The notes below the pieces were generated by a model. That model was not told the DNA's origin, searched no databases, and saw only the letters and a program-made list of their open reading frames with translations. The position numbers were made by a program, and so were the translations under genes. Positions 8,942 through 18,090 of a DNA stretch of 64,000 bases are shown here, piece after piece. This DNA is from Streptomyces sp. I6 (lineage in GTDB: Bacteria > Actinomycetota > Actinomycetes > Streptomycetales > Streptomycetaceae): positions 985,001 through 1,049,000 of the forward strand of contig RHDP01000001.1 of the NCBI GenBank assembly GCA_003725745.1, read 5' to 3'. How positions within the stretch are numbered: the stretch's first letter is position 1; each line of letters opens with the position of its first letter.

Positions 8942-9886
8942 GTGGGACGGGGACGACGGGCGGCGCCGGTGGCTCCGCTGCCGCAGCGGGACGGGATCGA
9001 CCCGGTGCGGCTCCGGCTGCCCGCGGACCCGGACGGGGCCTGGCCCACCCTGCGGGACCACCTCGTCCACCGGTTCGCCGGGAGGGTCGGCGCCGAGCGG
9101 GTGGACGCCATGCTGCGGAACGGGCGGTTCGTCGGCACGGACGGCCCCCTCGCCGCGGACGAGCCGTACACCGCGGGGCGCTGCGTCTGGTTCCACCGCG
9201 ACTTCGCGCCCGAGGTCCCGGTGCCGTTCGAGGTCGCAATCGTCCACCGCGACGAGCGGCTGGTGATCGCCGACAAGCCGCACTTCCTGGCGACCACGCC
9301 GCGCGGCAGCCACATCACGGAGACCGCGCTGGCCCGGCTGCGGCGCGATCTGGGGCTGCCCGCACTCCAGCCGGCGCACCGGCTGGACCGGCTCACCGCG
9401 GGGCTCGTGCTGTTCGTCGTGCGGCCCCGGGACCGGGGCGCGTACCAGACGCTGTTCCGCGACCGCCGGGTGCGCAAGGAGTACGAGGCGGTGGCCCCCT
9501 ACGACCCGGGGGTCGCGCTGCCCGTGACGGTACGCAGCCGCATCGAGAAGGAGCGCGGGGTGCCCGCTGCCCGGGTGGTACCGGGCGAGCCGAACAGCGA
9601 GAGCCGGATCGAACTGCTGGAGCGGCGGGGCGGGCTGGGCCGGTACCGGCTGCTGCCGGCCACCGGCCGTACCCACCAGCTGCGGGTGCACATGAACGGC
9701 GCCGGGCTGCCGATCCTGAACGACCCGCTGTATCCCGCGGTGCTCCCCGAGGGGCCGGAGGACTTCTCCCGTCCGCTGCAACTGCTGGCGCGGGCGCTGG
9801 AGTTCACCGACCCCTTCACCGGTGAGCGGCGGCTCTTCACCAGCCGCAGGCGGCTGGCTCAGTGGCCGCGGTCGATCCACTCCTGA
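8942..9886 (+). CDS. RluA family RNA pseudouridine synthase
   Basis: The enzyme isomerises uridine to pseudouridine in rRNA or tRNA. The catalytic motif HRLDRLTAG is visible with the active Asp, preceded by IVHRDERLVIADKPHFLATTP and followed by LLPATGRTHQLRVHM and LNDPLYP, all typical of the RluA family. The GTG start at 8942, behind GGGAG, gives about 314 residues and an N-terminus like that of homologues (APVAPLPQRDGID); longer readings run into the tRNA-like repeat and were not used. There is no S4 domain. Its 3' end overlaps the converging MBL gene by 28 bp. Target site unknown. Confidence 0.9.
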   Translation: MGRGRRAAPVAPLPQRDGIDPVRLRLPADPDGAWPTLRDHLVHRFAGRVGAERVDAMLRNGRFVGTDGPLAADEPYTAGRCVWFHRDFAPEVPVPFEVAIVHRDERLVIADKPHFLATTPRGSHITETALARLRRDLGLPALQPAHRLDRLTAGLVLFVVRPRDRGAYQTLFRDRRVRKEYEAVAPYDPGVALPVTVRSRIEKERGVPAARVVPGEPNSESRIELLERRGGLGRYRLLPATGRTHQLRVHMNGAGLPILNDPLYPAVLPEGPEDFSRPLQLLARALEFTDPFTGERRLFTSRRRLAQWPRSIHS

Positions 9887-10485
9887 AGGTGCGGCGCCTC
9901 GGCGCCGATCGTGGTCGTCTCGCCGTGCCCCGGGCGGACCAGCGTCTGCGGGGGAAGCGTGAGCAGCCTGCCGCGGATCGAGTCGATGATCGTCGGGAAG
10001 TCGGAGAACGACCGGCCGGTCGCTCCCGGACCGCCCCGGAAGAGGGTGTCCCCGGTGAGGACGGTGACCAGTTCAGGGGCGTGGAGGCAGACCGCCCCGG
10101 GTGCGTGGCCGGGCGTGTGCAGGACGGTGAGGGCGACGCCGGCGACGGTCAGGGTCTGCCCGTCGGCGAGTTCGCCGTCGGGGGCGCGGCCGGGATGGGT
10201 CTGCTTCCACAGGGGGAGGTCGTCCGGGTGCAGCAGCACCGGCGCGCCGGTGGCCTCGGCGAGTGCCGGGGCCGCGTCGATGTGGTCGTTGTGCGCGTGG
10301 GTGCAGACGACGGCGCGCAGCGTCCGGCCGCCGAGCGCGGCGAGGATCGCTTCGGCGTCGTGGGCGGCGTCCACGACGATCGCCTCCTCGTCGTCACCGA
10401 CGATCCAGACGTTGTTGTCGACCTCCCAGGTGCCGCCGTCGAGGGAGAAGGTGCCGGAGGTGACCAGCAGGTCCACGCGGGCCAT
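9859..10485 (-). CDS. metallo-beta-lactamase fold hydrolase linked to MscR
   Basis: A compact 208-residue MBL-fold protein with the metal-binding motif THAHNDHID, then LHTPGHAPGAVCLH, TGDTLF and PGHGETT. Its ATG overlaps the stop of mscR (TGATG), so the two are translationally coupled. In actinomycetes this pair is thought to act in formaldehyde detoxification: MscR oxidises S-hydroxymethyl-mycothiol to S-formyl-mycothiol, and the hydrolase would release formate and regenerate mycothiol. The assignment of the thioester substrate comes from gene context. It is predicted to be cytoplasmic. Confidence 0.88.
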   Translation of the reverse strand: MARVDLLVTSGTFSLDGGTWEVDNNVWIVGDDEEAIVVDAAHDAEAILAALGGRTLRAVVCTHAHNDHIDAAPALAEATGAPVLLHPDDLPLWKQTHPGRAPDGELADGQTLTVAGVALTVLHTPGHAPGAVCLHAPELVTVLTGDTLFRGGPGATGRSFSDFPTIIDSIRGRLLTLPPQTLVRPGHGETTTIGAEAPHLQEWIDRGH

Positions 10486-11570
10486 CACAGGACCACCACC
10501 GAGCGGAGCACGTCGCCGGCGTGCATACGGGCGAAGGCCTTCTCCACGTCGCCGAGCCCGATGGTCTCGGTGACGAACGCGTCGAGGTCGATCCGCCCCT
10601 GGAGGTGCAGGTCGACGAGCATGGGGAAGTCGCGGGAGGGCAGGCAGTCCCCGTACCAGGAGGACTTGAGCGCCCCGCCCCGGCCGAAGACGTCGAGGAG
10701 CGGGAGGTCCAGCTTCATGTCGGGGGTGGGGACGCCGACGAGAACGAGCGTGCCGGCGAGGTCGCGGGCGTAGAAGGCCTGCCGGTAGGTCTCGGGCCGG
10801 CCGACGGCGTCGATCACGACGTCCGCGCCGAAGCCGCCGGTCAGCCCGCGGACGGCTTCCACGGGGTCGCCGGTCCGGGAGTTGACGGTATGGGTGGCGC
10901 CCATCGTCCTCGCGGTCTCGAGCTTCCGGTCGTCGATGTCGACGGCGATGATCGTGGTGGCCCCGGCCAGCCGCGCGCCCATGACGGCCCCGTCGCCGAC
11001 ACCGCCGCAGCCGATGACGGCGACGGAGTCGCCCCGGCCGACCTGGCCGGTGTTGACGGCGGCCCCGATGCCGGCCATCACGCCGCAGCCGAGCAGGCCC
11101 GCCGCGGCCGGGGAGATCGCCGGGTCGACCTTGGTGCACTGGCCGGCGGCGACGAGGGTCTTCTCGGCGAACGCGCCGATGCCCAGGGCGGGCGACAGTT
11201 CGGTGCCGTCCGTGAGGGTCATCTTCCGCCGGGCGTTGTGGGTGTCGAAGCAGTACCACGGGCGTCCGCGGCGGCAGGCGCGGCAGCGGCCGCACACGGC
11301 GCGCCAGTTGAGGACCACGTAGTCCCCGGGCTCGACCTCGGTCACTCCGTCGCCGACCGACTCGACGACGCCGGCCGCCTCGTGTCCGAGGAGGAACGGG
11401 AAGTCGTCGTTGATCCCGCCCTGCTTGTAGTGCAGATCGGTGTGGCAGACCCCGCAGGCCTGCACCTTCACCACGGCCTCCCCCGGTCCCGGGTCCGGGA
11501 CGACGATCGTCCCGACCCGCACCGGCTCGTTCTTCCCGGGTGCGACCACACCCTGCACCTGCTGCGGCAT
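10485..11570 (-). CDS. mscR: S-(hydroxymethyl)mycothiol dehydrogenase
   Basis: This is a class III-like zinc alcohol dehydrogenase of 361 residues that uses mycothiol and NAD to oxidise formaldehyde (as S-hydroxymethyl-mycothiol) and may act as nitrosomycothiol reductase. Catalytic zinc ligands are seen in [12 protein letters not shown] and GHEAAGVVE, structural zinc ligands in [15 protein letters not shown], and the Rossmann motif is GCGGVGDGA. The N-terminus [17 protein letters not shown] is characteristic of MscR. The gene is first in a two-gene operon with the MBL hydrolase, whose start overlaps its stop. Confidence 0.93.
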   Translation of the reverse strand: MPQQVQGVVAPGKNEPVRVGTIVVPDPGPGEAVVKVQACGVCHTDLHYKQGGINDDFPFLLGHEAAGVVESVGDGVTEVEPGDYVVLNWRAVCGRCRACRRGRPWYCFDTHNARRKMTLTDGTELSPALGIGAFAEKTLVAAGQCTKVDPAISPAAAGLLGCGVMAGIGAAVNTGQVGRGDSVAVIGCGGVGDGAVMGARLAGATTIIAVDIDDRKLETARTMGATHTVNSRTGDPVEAVRGLTGGFGADVVIDAVGRPETYRQAFYARDLAGTLVLVGVPTPDMKLDLPLLDVFGRGGALKSSWYGDCLPSRDFPMLVDLHLQGRIDLDAFVTETIGLGDVEKAFARMHAGDVLRSVVVL

Positions 11571-11796
11571 TGCCGGACCTGCCCTTCGTCGCGCGGTGGA
11601 TGTCGCCCCCCACTATGGCGTGCGGTGGCGGCCGGTGCGGGACGTACGTCGGCAGGCGCCTCCTCACGGTGCGGAAGGTGCGGAAGCCCGTCGTCGGGGC
11701 CCGGTGGTCCCGGTTCCGGGCGGGTGGGGCGCCGACGGTGGTTCACGGCTCCGGCGGGGCGCCTCGTCCGCGCGGCGCGCGCCGGGCCCGGAGGCG

Positions 11797-13257
11797 TCAG
11801 GGTGCCCGGCGCTCGGCGGCGATGCGCCGGACCCGGCTGCGGACGGCATACCAGCCGCCGACGAGGGCGAGCGCGATCAGCGGAAGGCACTCGACGGTGG
11901 TGCGGCCGATCCCGCCTTCCATCCACATGAGGACGAGGACGCAGGCGAGGAAGGCCAGGGTGACGATCTGGGTCCAGGGGGCCCAGGGCAGGCGGTAGGC
12001 GGGGCGGGTGAGCCGGCCCTGGTTGGAGCGGTTCACGAACAGCAGCGAGCAGACCATGATCATGCCCCAGGTGCCGATGATGCCGATCGAGGCGAAGTTC
12101 AGCACGAGTTCGAACGCCTTGCCGGGCATGACGTAGTTCAGGAACACGCCGACGACGCCGAAGCCCGCGGTGAGCAGGATGCCGCCGTAGGGGACGCCGC
12201 CCTTGTTCATGACGCCGGTGAACTTCGGCGCGGAGCCCGATACCGACATGGAGCGCAGGATGCGGCCGGTGGAGTAGAGACCGGAGTTCAGGCTGGAGAG
12301 GGCGGCGGTGAGCACGACGAGGTTCATGACGCTCGCGGCGCCGGGGATCCCGAGCTTGTTGAAGACGGTGACGAACGGGCTCTGGTCACCGGTGTAGGCG
12401 GTGTACGGCAGCAGCAGGGAGAGGAGCACCACGGAGCCGACGTAGAAGAGGCCGACGCGCCACATGATGGAGTTGATCGCCTTCGGCATGATCTTCTCGG
12501 GGTTCTCGGTCTCACCGGCGGCGACGCCGCACAGCTCGACGGAGGCGTAGGCGAAGACGACACCCTGGATGAGCAGCAGCATCGGCATGACACCGCTCGG
12601 GAAGAGGCCGCCGTTGGCCGTGACGGTGGCCAGGCCCGGGGTGTGCCCGCCGACCTCGTGCCCGGTGACGACGAGGAAGATCCCGATCAGCATGAAGAGC
12701 ACCAGTGCGCCGACCTTGACGATCGCGAACCAGAACTCCATCTCGCCGAAGTACTTCACCGAGATCAGGTTGGCGGTGAGGACCACGGCGAGGGCGATCA
12801 GTGCGAGCACCCACTGGGGGACATCGCTGAACGCCGACCAGTAGTGGGCGAACACCGCGGCGGCGGTGATGTCCGCGATGGCGGTGGTCGACCAGTTCAG
12901 GAAGTACAGCCAGCCGGCGGTGTAGGCCCCCTTCTCTCCCATGAACTCGCGCGCGTAGGAGACGAAGGCGCCGGACGACGGCCGGTAGAGGACCAGCTCG
13001 CCGAGCGCCCGGACGACGAAGAACGCGAAGACGCCGCACAGGGCGTACGCGATGAACAGCGACGGGCCGGCGCTGGCCATGCGCCCGCCCGCGCCGAGGA
13101 AGAGTCCGGTACCGATGGCGCCGCCGATGGCGATCATGTTGATGTGCCGCGACTTGAGGTCCTTGCGGTACCCGGCGTCCCCGGCGTCCGTGTGGAGGGT
13201 GCCGGCCGCCGGGGCGGCGGCGGGCGCGTCGGACGCGGCCAAGCTGTGGTCACTCAT
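11797..13257 (-). CDS. amino-acid permease (AnsP/GabP-like, APC superfamily)
   Basis: A 486-residue, 12-helix transporter. The AAT-family signature GGAIGTGLFLGAG is near residue 45, followed by ALGELVLYRPSSGAFVSYAREFMG and later GVAAGETENPEKIMPKAI, typical of L-asparagine/GABA-type H+ symporters. I cannot set the substrate from sequence alone; asparagine permease (AnsP) is the closest family I recognise. The start at 13257 (MSDHSLAAS) gives a short hydrophilic tail before the first helix. The upstream region is unusually AT-rich for this genome and holds an inverted repeat at 13460-13476. Confidence 0.88.
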   Translation of the reverse strand: MSDHSLAASDAPAAAPAAGTLHTDAGDAGYRKDLKSRHINMIAIGGAIGTGLFLGAGGRMASAGPSLFIAYALCGVFAFFVVRALGELVLYRPSSGAFVSYAREFMGEKGAYTAGWLYFLNWSTTAIADITAAAVFAHYWSAFSDVPQWVLALIALAVVLTANLISVKYFGEMEFWFAIVKVGALVLFMLIGIFLVVTGHEVGGHTPGLATVTANGGLFPSGVMPMLLLIQGVVFAYASVELCGVAAGETENPEKIMPKAINSIMWRVGLFYVGSVVLLSLLLPYTAYTGDQSPFVTVFNKLGIPGAASVMNLVVLTAALSSLNSGLYSTGRILRSMSVSGSAPKFTGVMNKGGVPYGGILLTAGFGVVGVFLNYVMPGKAFELVLNFASIGIIGTWGMIMVCSLLFVNRSNQGRLTRPAYRLPWAPWTQIVTLAFLACVLVLMWMEGGIGRTTVECLPLIALALVGGWYAVRSRVRRIAAERRAP

Positions 13258-13459
13258 GCAGTGGTTCGCCTTCGTGAGGGGTGTGGAGGCCGGAACTCCT
13301 CCGGCGGTCTTCCCCCCGGCACGGAGGACGGTCGCCACTGAAGGGTCGGGCAGGCGGAGACGGCCCGACACCACGTGGTCGCCTCAACCTGGGATTCTGG
13401 CAGCAACTAACCTTACTCGTACATAAATCCGAAGTATTCAAGTGGTTAAGACGAGGTAA

Positions 13460-13476
13460 AACAAGGTCAACTTGTT
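13460..13476. promoter_or_regulatory. inverted repeat upstream of the permease
   Basis: AACAAG-GTCAA-CTTGTT is a perfect 6-bp inverted repeat with a 5-bp centre, about 200 bp upstream of the permease start and inside the AT-rich island. It may be an operator. No regulator is encoded nearby. Confidence 0.35.
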
Positions 13477-13724
13477 ACGGAGGGAGTCATCGGACGGTCA
13501 GGAGGCACGTCCGTACAGCTCCCGGAGGCCGCCGGCGCCGCTCTGCCCGGTCATCCGCCCGGCCGGCCGACGTCGCCTTCGCGAACGCCTTCGGCAACCC
13601 GGGCGCGGAGCGTGACGGCGGCCGGGTCCGGTCCCCGCACGGCGGCGGAGACGGGTACGGCCGGCGGTCGCCTCGGCCACGACGCCGCCGGGGCGGACGT
13701 GCGCCTGCCGTCCGGAGGCGCCGG

Positions 13725-13830
13725 GCACGACGGGTCTCCGGCGCCCAGCACGACGGGTCTCCGACGGTGCCGAGCACGCGGTTTCCCGACGCTGCCGAGC
13801 ACACGGTTCCCCGACGCTGCCGAGCACGAC
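13725..13830. repeat. degenerate tandem repeat, 23-26 bp units
   Basis: Units begin at 13725, 13748, 13774, 13799 and 13824, each starting GCAC and sharing GGTYTCCCGACGCTGCCGA-like sequence. The third and fourth units are nearly identical. It lies in non-coding DNA. Confidence 0.7.
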
Positions 13831-14044
13831 GAGCGGGAACCTCTGCCGTACGCGGGCCGGCCCTCCGGCCCTCCGGCCGCAGGATGCGGCGACCGCACCG
13901 CCCGGCGCACCCGGTGGGCACGACGCACCGACGGCGCGCCGGACGGACCCGGGGCTGCCCGTACTCCCGGGCCCGTCGCACCTCGTACTCTCAGTGGCGC
14001 GCGGCCCGGCGAACGGCCCATGTCGAGAGGACGGCGAGGCACCC

Positions 14045-14554
14045 TTGGACACCCCCCGCGTCGTGGTGGTGATGGGCGTGTCAGGCACCGGCAAGACCAC
14101 CGTCGGTGTCCTGCTCGCCGAGGCGCTGGGCGTTCCCTACGCCGAGGGCGACGACTTCCATTCCGCGCACGCCATCGCCAAGATGTCCGCCGGCGTCCCG
14201 CTGGACGACGCCGACCGCGAGCCCTGGCTGGACGCCGTCGGCCGGTGGGCGCACGGCAGGTCCGGCCTGGGCGGTGTCGTCAGCTGCTCGGCGCTCAGGC
14301 GGGCCTACCGGGACCGGCTGCGGGCCGCCGCGCCGGACGTCGAGTTCCTCCATCTGACCGGCGACCGCGCGCTGATCGAGCGCCGGACGGCCGAACGCGA
14401 GGGCCACTTCATGCCCACCGCGCTGCTCGACTCGCAGTTCGCCGCCCTGGAGCCCCTGCAGGACGACGAGGCCGGGGTCGCCGTCGACGTCTCCGGCTCC
14501 CCCAGGGAAGTCGCCGAGCGGGCCGTCGACGCGCTGCGCCGACCGGAGGACTGA
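14045..14554 (+). CDS. gntK: gluconokinase
   Basis: The enzyme phosphorylates D-gluconate to 6-phosphogluconate for the pentose phosphate pathway. The Walker A motif GVSGTGKTT lies at residue 10, followed by EGDDFHSAHAIAKMSAG, LGGVVSCSALRRAYRD and HFMPTALLDSQFAALE, all typical of GntK. The TTG start at 14045 (read as MDTPRVVVVMGV) gives 169 residues, the family norm; upstream readings add an unrelated tail. GGCGAGG precedes it. No GntR regulator or intact gluconate permease gene follows within the window. Confidence 0.9.
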   Translation: MDTPRVVVVMGVSGTGKTTVGVLLAEALGVPYAEGDDFHSAHAIAKMSAGVPLDDADREPWLDAVGRWAHGRSGLGGVVSCSALRRAYRDRLRAAAPDVEFLHLTGDRALIERRTAEREGHFMPTALLDSQFAALEPLQDDEAGVAVDVSGSPREVAERAVDALRRPED

Positions 14555-14912
14555 GGCATCACCCTGACGCCCTCCCCCGCCCCGGCAGAAGGGATTCCCG
14601 GCTCACGCCGGCGGAGGGCGGGCCGGGTGAGGCGCCGGCACGGGCCGACCACCGCCGCATCCGGGCCCGGGACGATGACCGGGACGGTCACCGTGCCCCC
14701 GATGCCGGCGACGGCGGCCGACGCCATCAGGACGGTCCGGCAGCGGGCGGCCACGGGGCGGCCCGCCCGACTCGCGACCGCCCGCGCCACCGGTTCGGCC
14801 GGGCGCCGCTCACGGCGGCTCCTGGTCGCGGGCCGGCTTGTCCTCCGAAGAACAGCCGGCCGGCGTCAGCCGGTCCATGAGTCGGACGCGGCGGGGAAAC
14901 CGTCGCGCAACC
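14555..14912. other. intergenic, no intact gene
   Basis: About 360 bp lie between gluconokinase and the converging cytochrome b gene. A gluconate permease is often found here in streptomycetes, but no recognisable membrane-protein fragment could be supported in any frame. Confidence 0.4.
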
Positions 14913-15581
14913 TCACCGTCCGTCCCGGTCCGGGTCCCACAGCGGGTGCTCCCGGCGGGCCCAGGCGCGCTCGACCGTCCCGTGGCGCATGCCGCGGCGC
15001 GCCTCCGGGTCGGCGAGCGCCATCCTGACGTGCCCGATCAGTACGACCCCGATCGCCAGCGCCAGCCAGTCGTGCACGAACGTCGCACCGTTGCGCCAGA
15101 CCAGCGGGGCGAGCCCGGTGAACCACATCAGCAGCCCCGTGCCGAGCATCACCAGCACCGCGCCGGCGATCCACGCGGCGTACAGCTTCTGCCCGGCGTT
15201 GAACTTCCCGGCCGGGCGCTCCCCGGGACCGCGGCGGCGGAGCGCGGCCCGAAGCCAGCGGCGGTCGTGCGGCCCGAAGCGGTTCAGCCGCCGCAGGTCC
15301 GTCCGGAACGGCCGGGAGGCCAGTCCCGACAGGAACGGCACCGGGAGCAGCAGCCCCGACCACTTGTGCAGGGTCACCACGAGGTGGCGGCGGCCCACGA
15401 GTTCGGCCAGCGCCGGCACGTACAGACAGGCGGCCGTCGCGACGCACAGCAGCATCAGCACCGCGGTGGCGCGGTGGACGAGGCGTTCGGCGCGGCCGAA
15501 CCTCCGTACGCGACCCGGGGCGTCAGACGGTGGGGGTGTCGTCGCGGCCGTTCGACCGGCCGACCCAGGCGTCGATGTCAT
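14913..15581 (-). CDS. cytochrome b (formate dehydrogenase gamma / b561 type) membrane protein
   Basis: A 222-residue protein with about four or five transmembrane helices. Candidate haem ligands are HRATAVLM, VTLHKWSGL, and His residues in FVHDWLALAIGVVLIGHVRM. Such subunits carry electrons between quinol and a partner enzyme. The ATG at 15581 is behind a strong GGAGGAGCGAGGCT site and lies 59 bp inside the upstream molybdo-enzyme gene, so the two are expressed together. It probably serves as redox partner of that enzyme, in the manner of MsrP-MsrQ but with a different cytochrome. The partnership is inference from overlap. Confidence 0.82.
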   Translation of the reverse strand: MTSTPGSAGRTAATTPPPSDAPGRVRRFGRAERLVHRATAVLMLLCVATAACLYVPALAELVGRRHLVVTLHKWSGLLLPVPFLSGLASRPFRTDLRRLNRFGPHDRRWLRAALRRRGPGERPAGKFNAGQKLYAAWIAGAVLVMLGTGLLMWFTGLAPLVWRNGATFVHDWLALAIGVVLIGHVRMALADPEARRGMRHGTVERAWARREHPLWDPDRDGR

Positions 15582-16446
15582 AGCCTCGCTCCTCCCAGTA
15601 CCCGGGGCGCACGTCCCGGGTCAGGGAGATCCCGGAGAGCCACTTCGCGGACTTGTAGAAGTACATGGGTGCGACATACAGCCGCACCGGGCCGCCGTGC
15701 GCGTGGGAGAGGGGTTCGTCCCGCATCCGCAGACAGACCAGGACGTCGGAGCGGCGGGCCTGTTCGAGGGTCAGGCTCTCGCTGTACACGCCGTCGAAGC
15801 AGGTGAACCGGACCGCCCGGGCCTCCGGCCGTACCCCGACGGCGTCCAGCAGCTCCGACAGCCGGACGCCCTCGAAGGGAGTGTCGGGGACGCGCCAGCC
15901 CGTCACGCACTGGACGTCGCGCACCAGACGGGTCTGCGGCAGACCGCGCAGGGCGCCGAGGGTGAACTCGGCGGGCCGCTCGACCAGTCCGCCGACGGTG
16001 AGCCGGTAGTCGGCGGCGGTCTTGCGGGGCACGGACGAGGCGACCGAGTAGTAGCGGAAGCCGCCGCCGCCCGGCAGCAGGCCGGTGAGCTTCGTCGGGT
16101 CCGTGTCGGCGACCGACCCGAGGACCGCTTCGAGGCCGCGTTGGAGCCAGGGTGCGGCGGCGACGCCGGCGGCGCCGAGACCCAGGACCGCGAGCACCGT
16201 GCGCCGTCCGACTGGGACGCCCTCCGCATCCGGGTCCGCGGGCGCAGCCGGGCCCGCGACCGATTCCGGTGCCGGTGCCGGTGCCGGTGATGCCGGTGAT
16301 ACCGGTGCTACCGGTGATACCGGTGATACCGGTGATACCGGAGCCGCGTCCGGTGGACGCGGCTCGGGGTCCGGATCCCGAGCCGCGGGACCGGAGGGCG
16401 TTGAACCCGGGGCGGGGTGGTTTCGTTCACCCTTCGATTCGAGCAC
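15523..16446 (-). CDS. molybdopterin-dependent oxidoreductase, sulfite-oxidase fold
   Basis: A protein of about 307 residues, probably Tat-exported. A hydrophilic Pro-rich tail with PVS repeats is followed by GRRTVLAVLGLGAAGVAAAPW, then the molybdopterin domain with the Mo-ligand Cys in RDVQCVTGWRV, and GGPVRLYVAPMYFYKSAKW and SGISLTRD. The fold is that of SUOX/YedY. The GTG at 16446 gives the longest reading, but it sits inside a hairpin (16446-16476) and has no clear ribosome-binding site; a later start near the RR motif is possible. It is the first gene of a pair with the cytochrome b. Substrate unknown; candidates are oxidised methionine or another sulfoxide or N-oxide. Confidence 0.82.
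   Translation of the reverse strand: MLESKGERNHPAPGSTPSGPAARDPDPEPRPPDAAPVSPVSPVSPVAPVSPASPAPAPAPESVAGPAAPADPDAEGVPVGRRTVLAVLGLGAAGVAAAPWLQRGLEAVLGSVADTDPTKLTGLLPGGGGFRYYSVASSVPRKTAADYRLTVGGLVERPAEFTLGALRGLPQTRLVRDVQCVTGWRVPDTPFEGVRLSELLDAVGVRPEARAVRFTCFDGVYSESLTLEQARRSDVLVCLRMRDEPLSHAHGGPVRLYVAPMYFYKSAKWLSGISLTRDVRPGYWEERGYDIDAWVGRSNGRDDTPTV
16267..16341 (-). repeat. 9-bp repeats encoding Pro-Val-Ser in the molybdo-enzyme leader
   Basis: GGTGATACC-type units repeat about eight times on the plus strand and encode PVSPVSPVSPVAPVSPAS before the Tat-like signal. The array makes a disordered N-terminal tail. Confidence 0.7.
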
Positions 16447-16476
16447 CCGCGGCCGCCGGGATCCAGCGGCCGCGGG
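16446..16476. terminator. GC-rich hairpin between permease and molybdo-enzyme genes
   Basis: An 11-base stem (16446-16456 with 16466-16476) closes over a 9-base loop. It lies 18 bp after the permease stop and touches the GTG proposed for the molybdo-enzyme. It may terminate permease transcripts or occlude that start. Confidence 0.6.
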
Positions 16477-16493
16477 CGCCCGTCAGAATTCCG

Positions 16494-18058
16494 TCACACC
16501 TCGGCGCGGGGTGCCGGGACCTGCTCCGCGGCCTGCTCCAGCCGGAAGGCCTCGTTGCCGAGGCCGATCCGGGCGTGCACCCCGGGCCGCAGGGACTTCA
16601 GGACCACGCCGTAGACGAGCCCGCCGGCCAGGGACACGCCGATGATGCCCGGCAGGATCCAGCTCAGCGCGGAACCGGGTCCGGCGCCGATCAGGACGTC
16701 GAAGTCCTTCAGCGTGTAGACGGCGATCGCGAGGAGCGAGAGCCCCGCCAGTCCGGAGCAGACGAGCCGCCACGCCTGCGGGCCGGCCGCGCCGCGGCGT
16801 ACGAAGAAGGCGATCACGGCGAAGGAGGCCGCGGCCATCAGCAGGATCACCCCGAGGGCCCCGATGTTGCCCATCCAGGTGAACAGGCGCAACACCGGAG
16901 TGGTCGGGTCGCCCGCGGGCTTGCCGTCGGTGGCGGCGAAGGCCGCGATCACCGCGACGGAGACCAGCGACTGGAGCACCGAGCCGGTGGCGGGAGCCCC
17001 GCTGGTACGGGTGGTCCGGCCGAAGCCGGCCGGCAGCAGCCCCTCCCGGCCCATGGCGAACGCATAGCGGGCGACGACGTTGTGGAAACTGAGCAGCGCC
17101 GCGAACATACCGGTCAGGAAGAGGACGTGCAGCACATCGGTGAAGGTGGTGCCGAGACGGCTCCCGGTGAGCGAGAACAGCAGTCCGGGCCCCTGCTCGG
17201 CCGCCTCGCGGGTGACGGCACCGGGACCGGTGGCGACGGTGATCGCCCAGGCGCTGAGCGCGAGGAACAGCGCGGCGTAGCCGACCGCGAGGAACATCAC
17301 ACGTGAGACGACCACCTGGGGGCGGCTGGTCTCCTCCGCGTACACCGGGGACTGCTCGAAGCCGACGAACGCGGCGATGCAGAAGCACAGGGCGGTGCCG
17401 AGCCCCGCACCGGTGAGGGTGGCGGGGTCGAAGGCACTCAGGGAGAGGCCCTCGGGGCCGGGCTCGGCCACGGCGGCGACGTCGAAGACGACGACCAGGG
17501 CGCACTCGACCACGAGGAGGACGCCGAGCACCCTGGCGTTGAGGTCGATCTTCAGCCAGCCCAGCACGGCGACGACGGCGGCGGCCGCGAGCGCGGGGAC
17601 CCACCAGGCGACGGTCAGGCCGAGGTGGGTGGCGAGCAGACCCGAGACCTCGAATCCGAGGATGCCGTAGATGCCGACCTGCATGGCGCTGTACGCGACG
17701 AGGGCGACGAGCGCGGCCCCGGCGCCCGAGGTGGGACCGAGGCCGCGGGCTATGTAGGCGTAGAAGGCACCGGCGTTGTGGACGTGGCGGCTCATCTCGG
17801 CGTATCCGACGCTGAACAGCATCAGGACGAGGCCGAGGACCACGTACAGCAGGGCTGGCCGACGATGCCCATCACGCCGTAGACGGTGGGCATGACCCCG
17901 GCCACGACCATCAGCGGTGCACTGGCGGCGAGGACCGAGAGCAGCAGGCCCGCGGTCCCGAGCCGGTCGGCGCGCAGTGCCCGGTCCTGACCCTTGTAGG
18001 TGTTGATCTCGCTCGTGCTGGTGGCGCTCGTGCTGGTGCTCGAACTGGCCGACGGCAT
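16494..18058 (-). CDS. APC family amino-acid/polyamine permease (one frameshift)
   Basis: A 12-helix transporter of about 520 residues. The N-terminus (MPSASSSTSTSATSTSEINTYKGQ, then LLLSVLAASAPLMVVAGVMP) and the body (GYAEMSRHVHNAGAFYAYIARGLG onward) are in different frames; adding one C to CCAGCCCTG near 17853 joins them. Motifs such as CFCIAAFVGFEQSPVYAEE fit the YdaO/AAE-like APC branch. Substrate unknown. It is 33 bp downstream of the hypothetical gene at 18091-19046 on the same strand, so probably one operon. Confidence 0.85.
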
Positions 18059-18090
18059 GGCGGGGCGGTCCCTTCTCGGGGATGGGTCGT

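Larger units (their letters stand above)
13258..14044. other. intergenic with promoter-like AT-rich island and degenerate repeats
   Basis: The first 240 bp include an AT-rich island (about 13395-13480) that probably carries the permease promoter. From 13725 a 25-bp degenerate tandem repeat follows. I found no coding sequence; open frames here are Arg/Pro-rich shadows. Confidence 0.5.

Noticed and set aside
14555-14912. Remnant of a gluconate permease after gntK
   Set aside because: Hydrophobic stretches on the minus strand are too short and lack GntP motifs.
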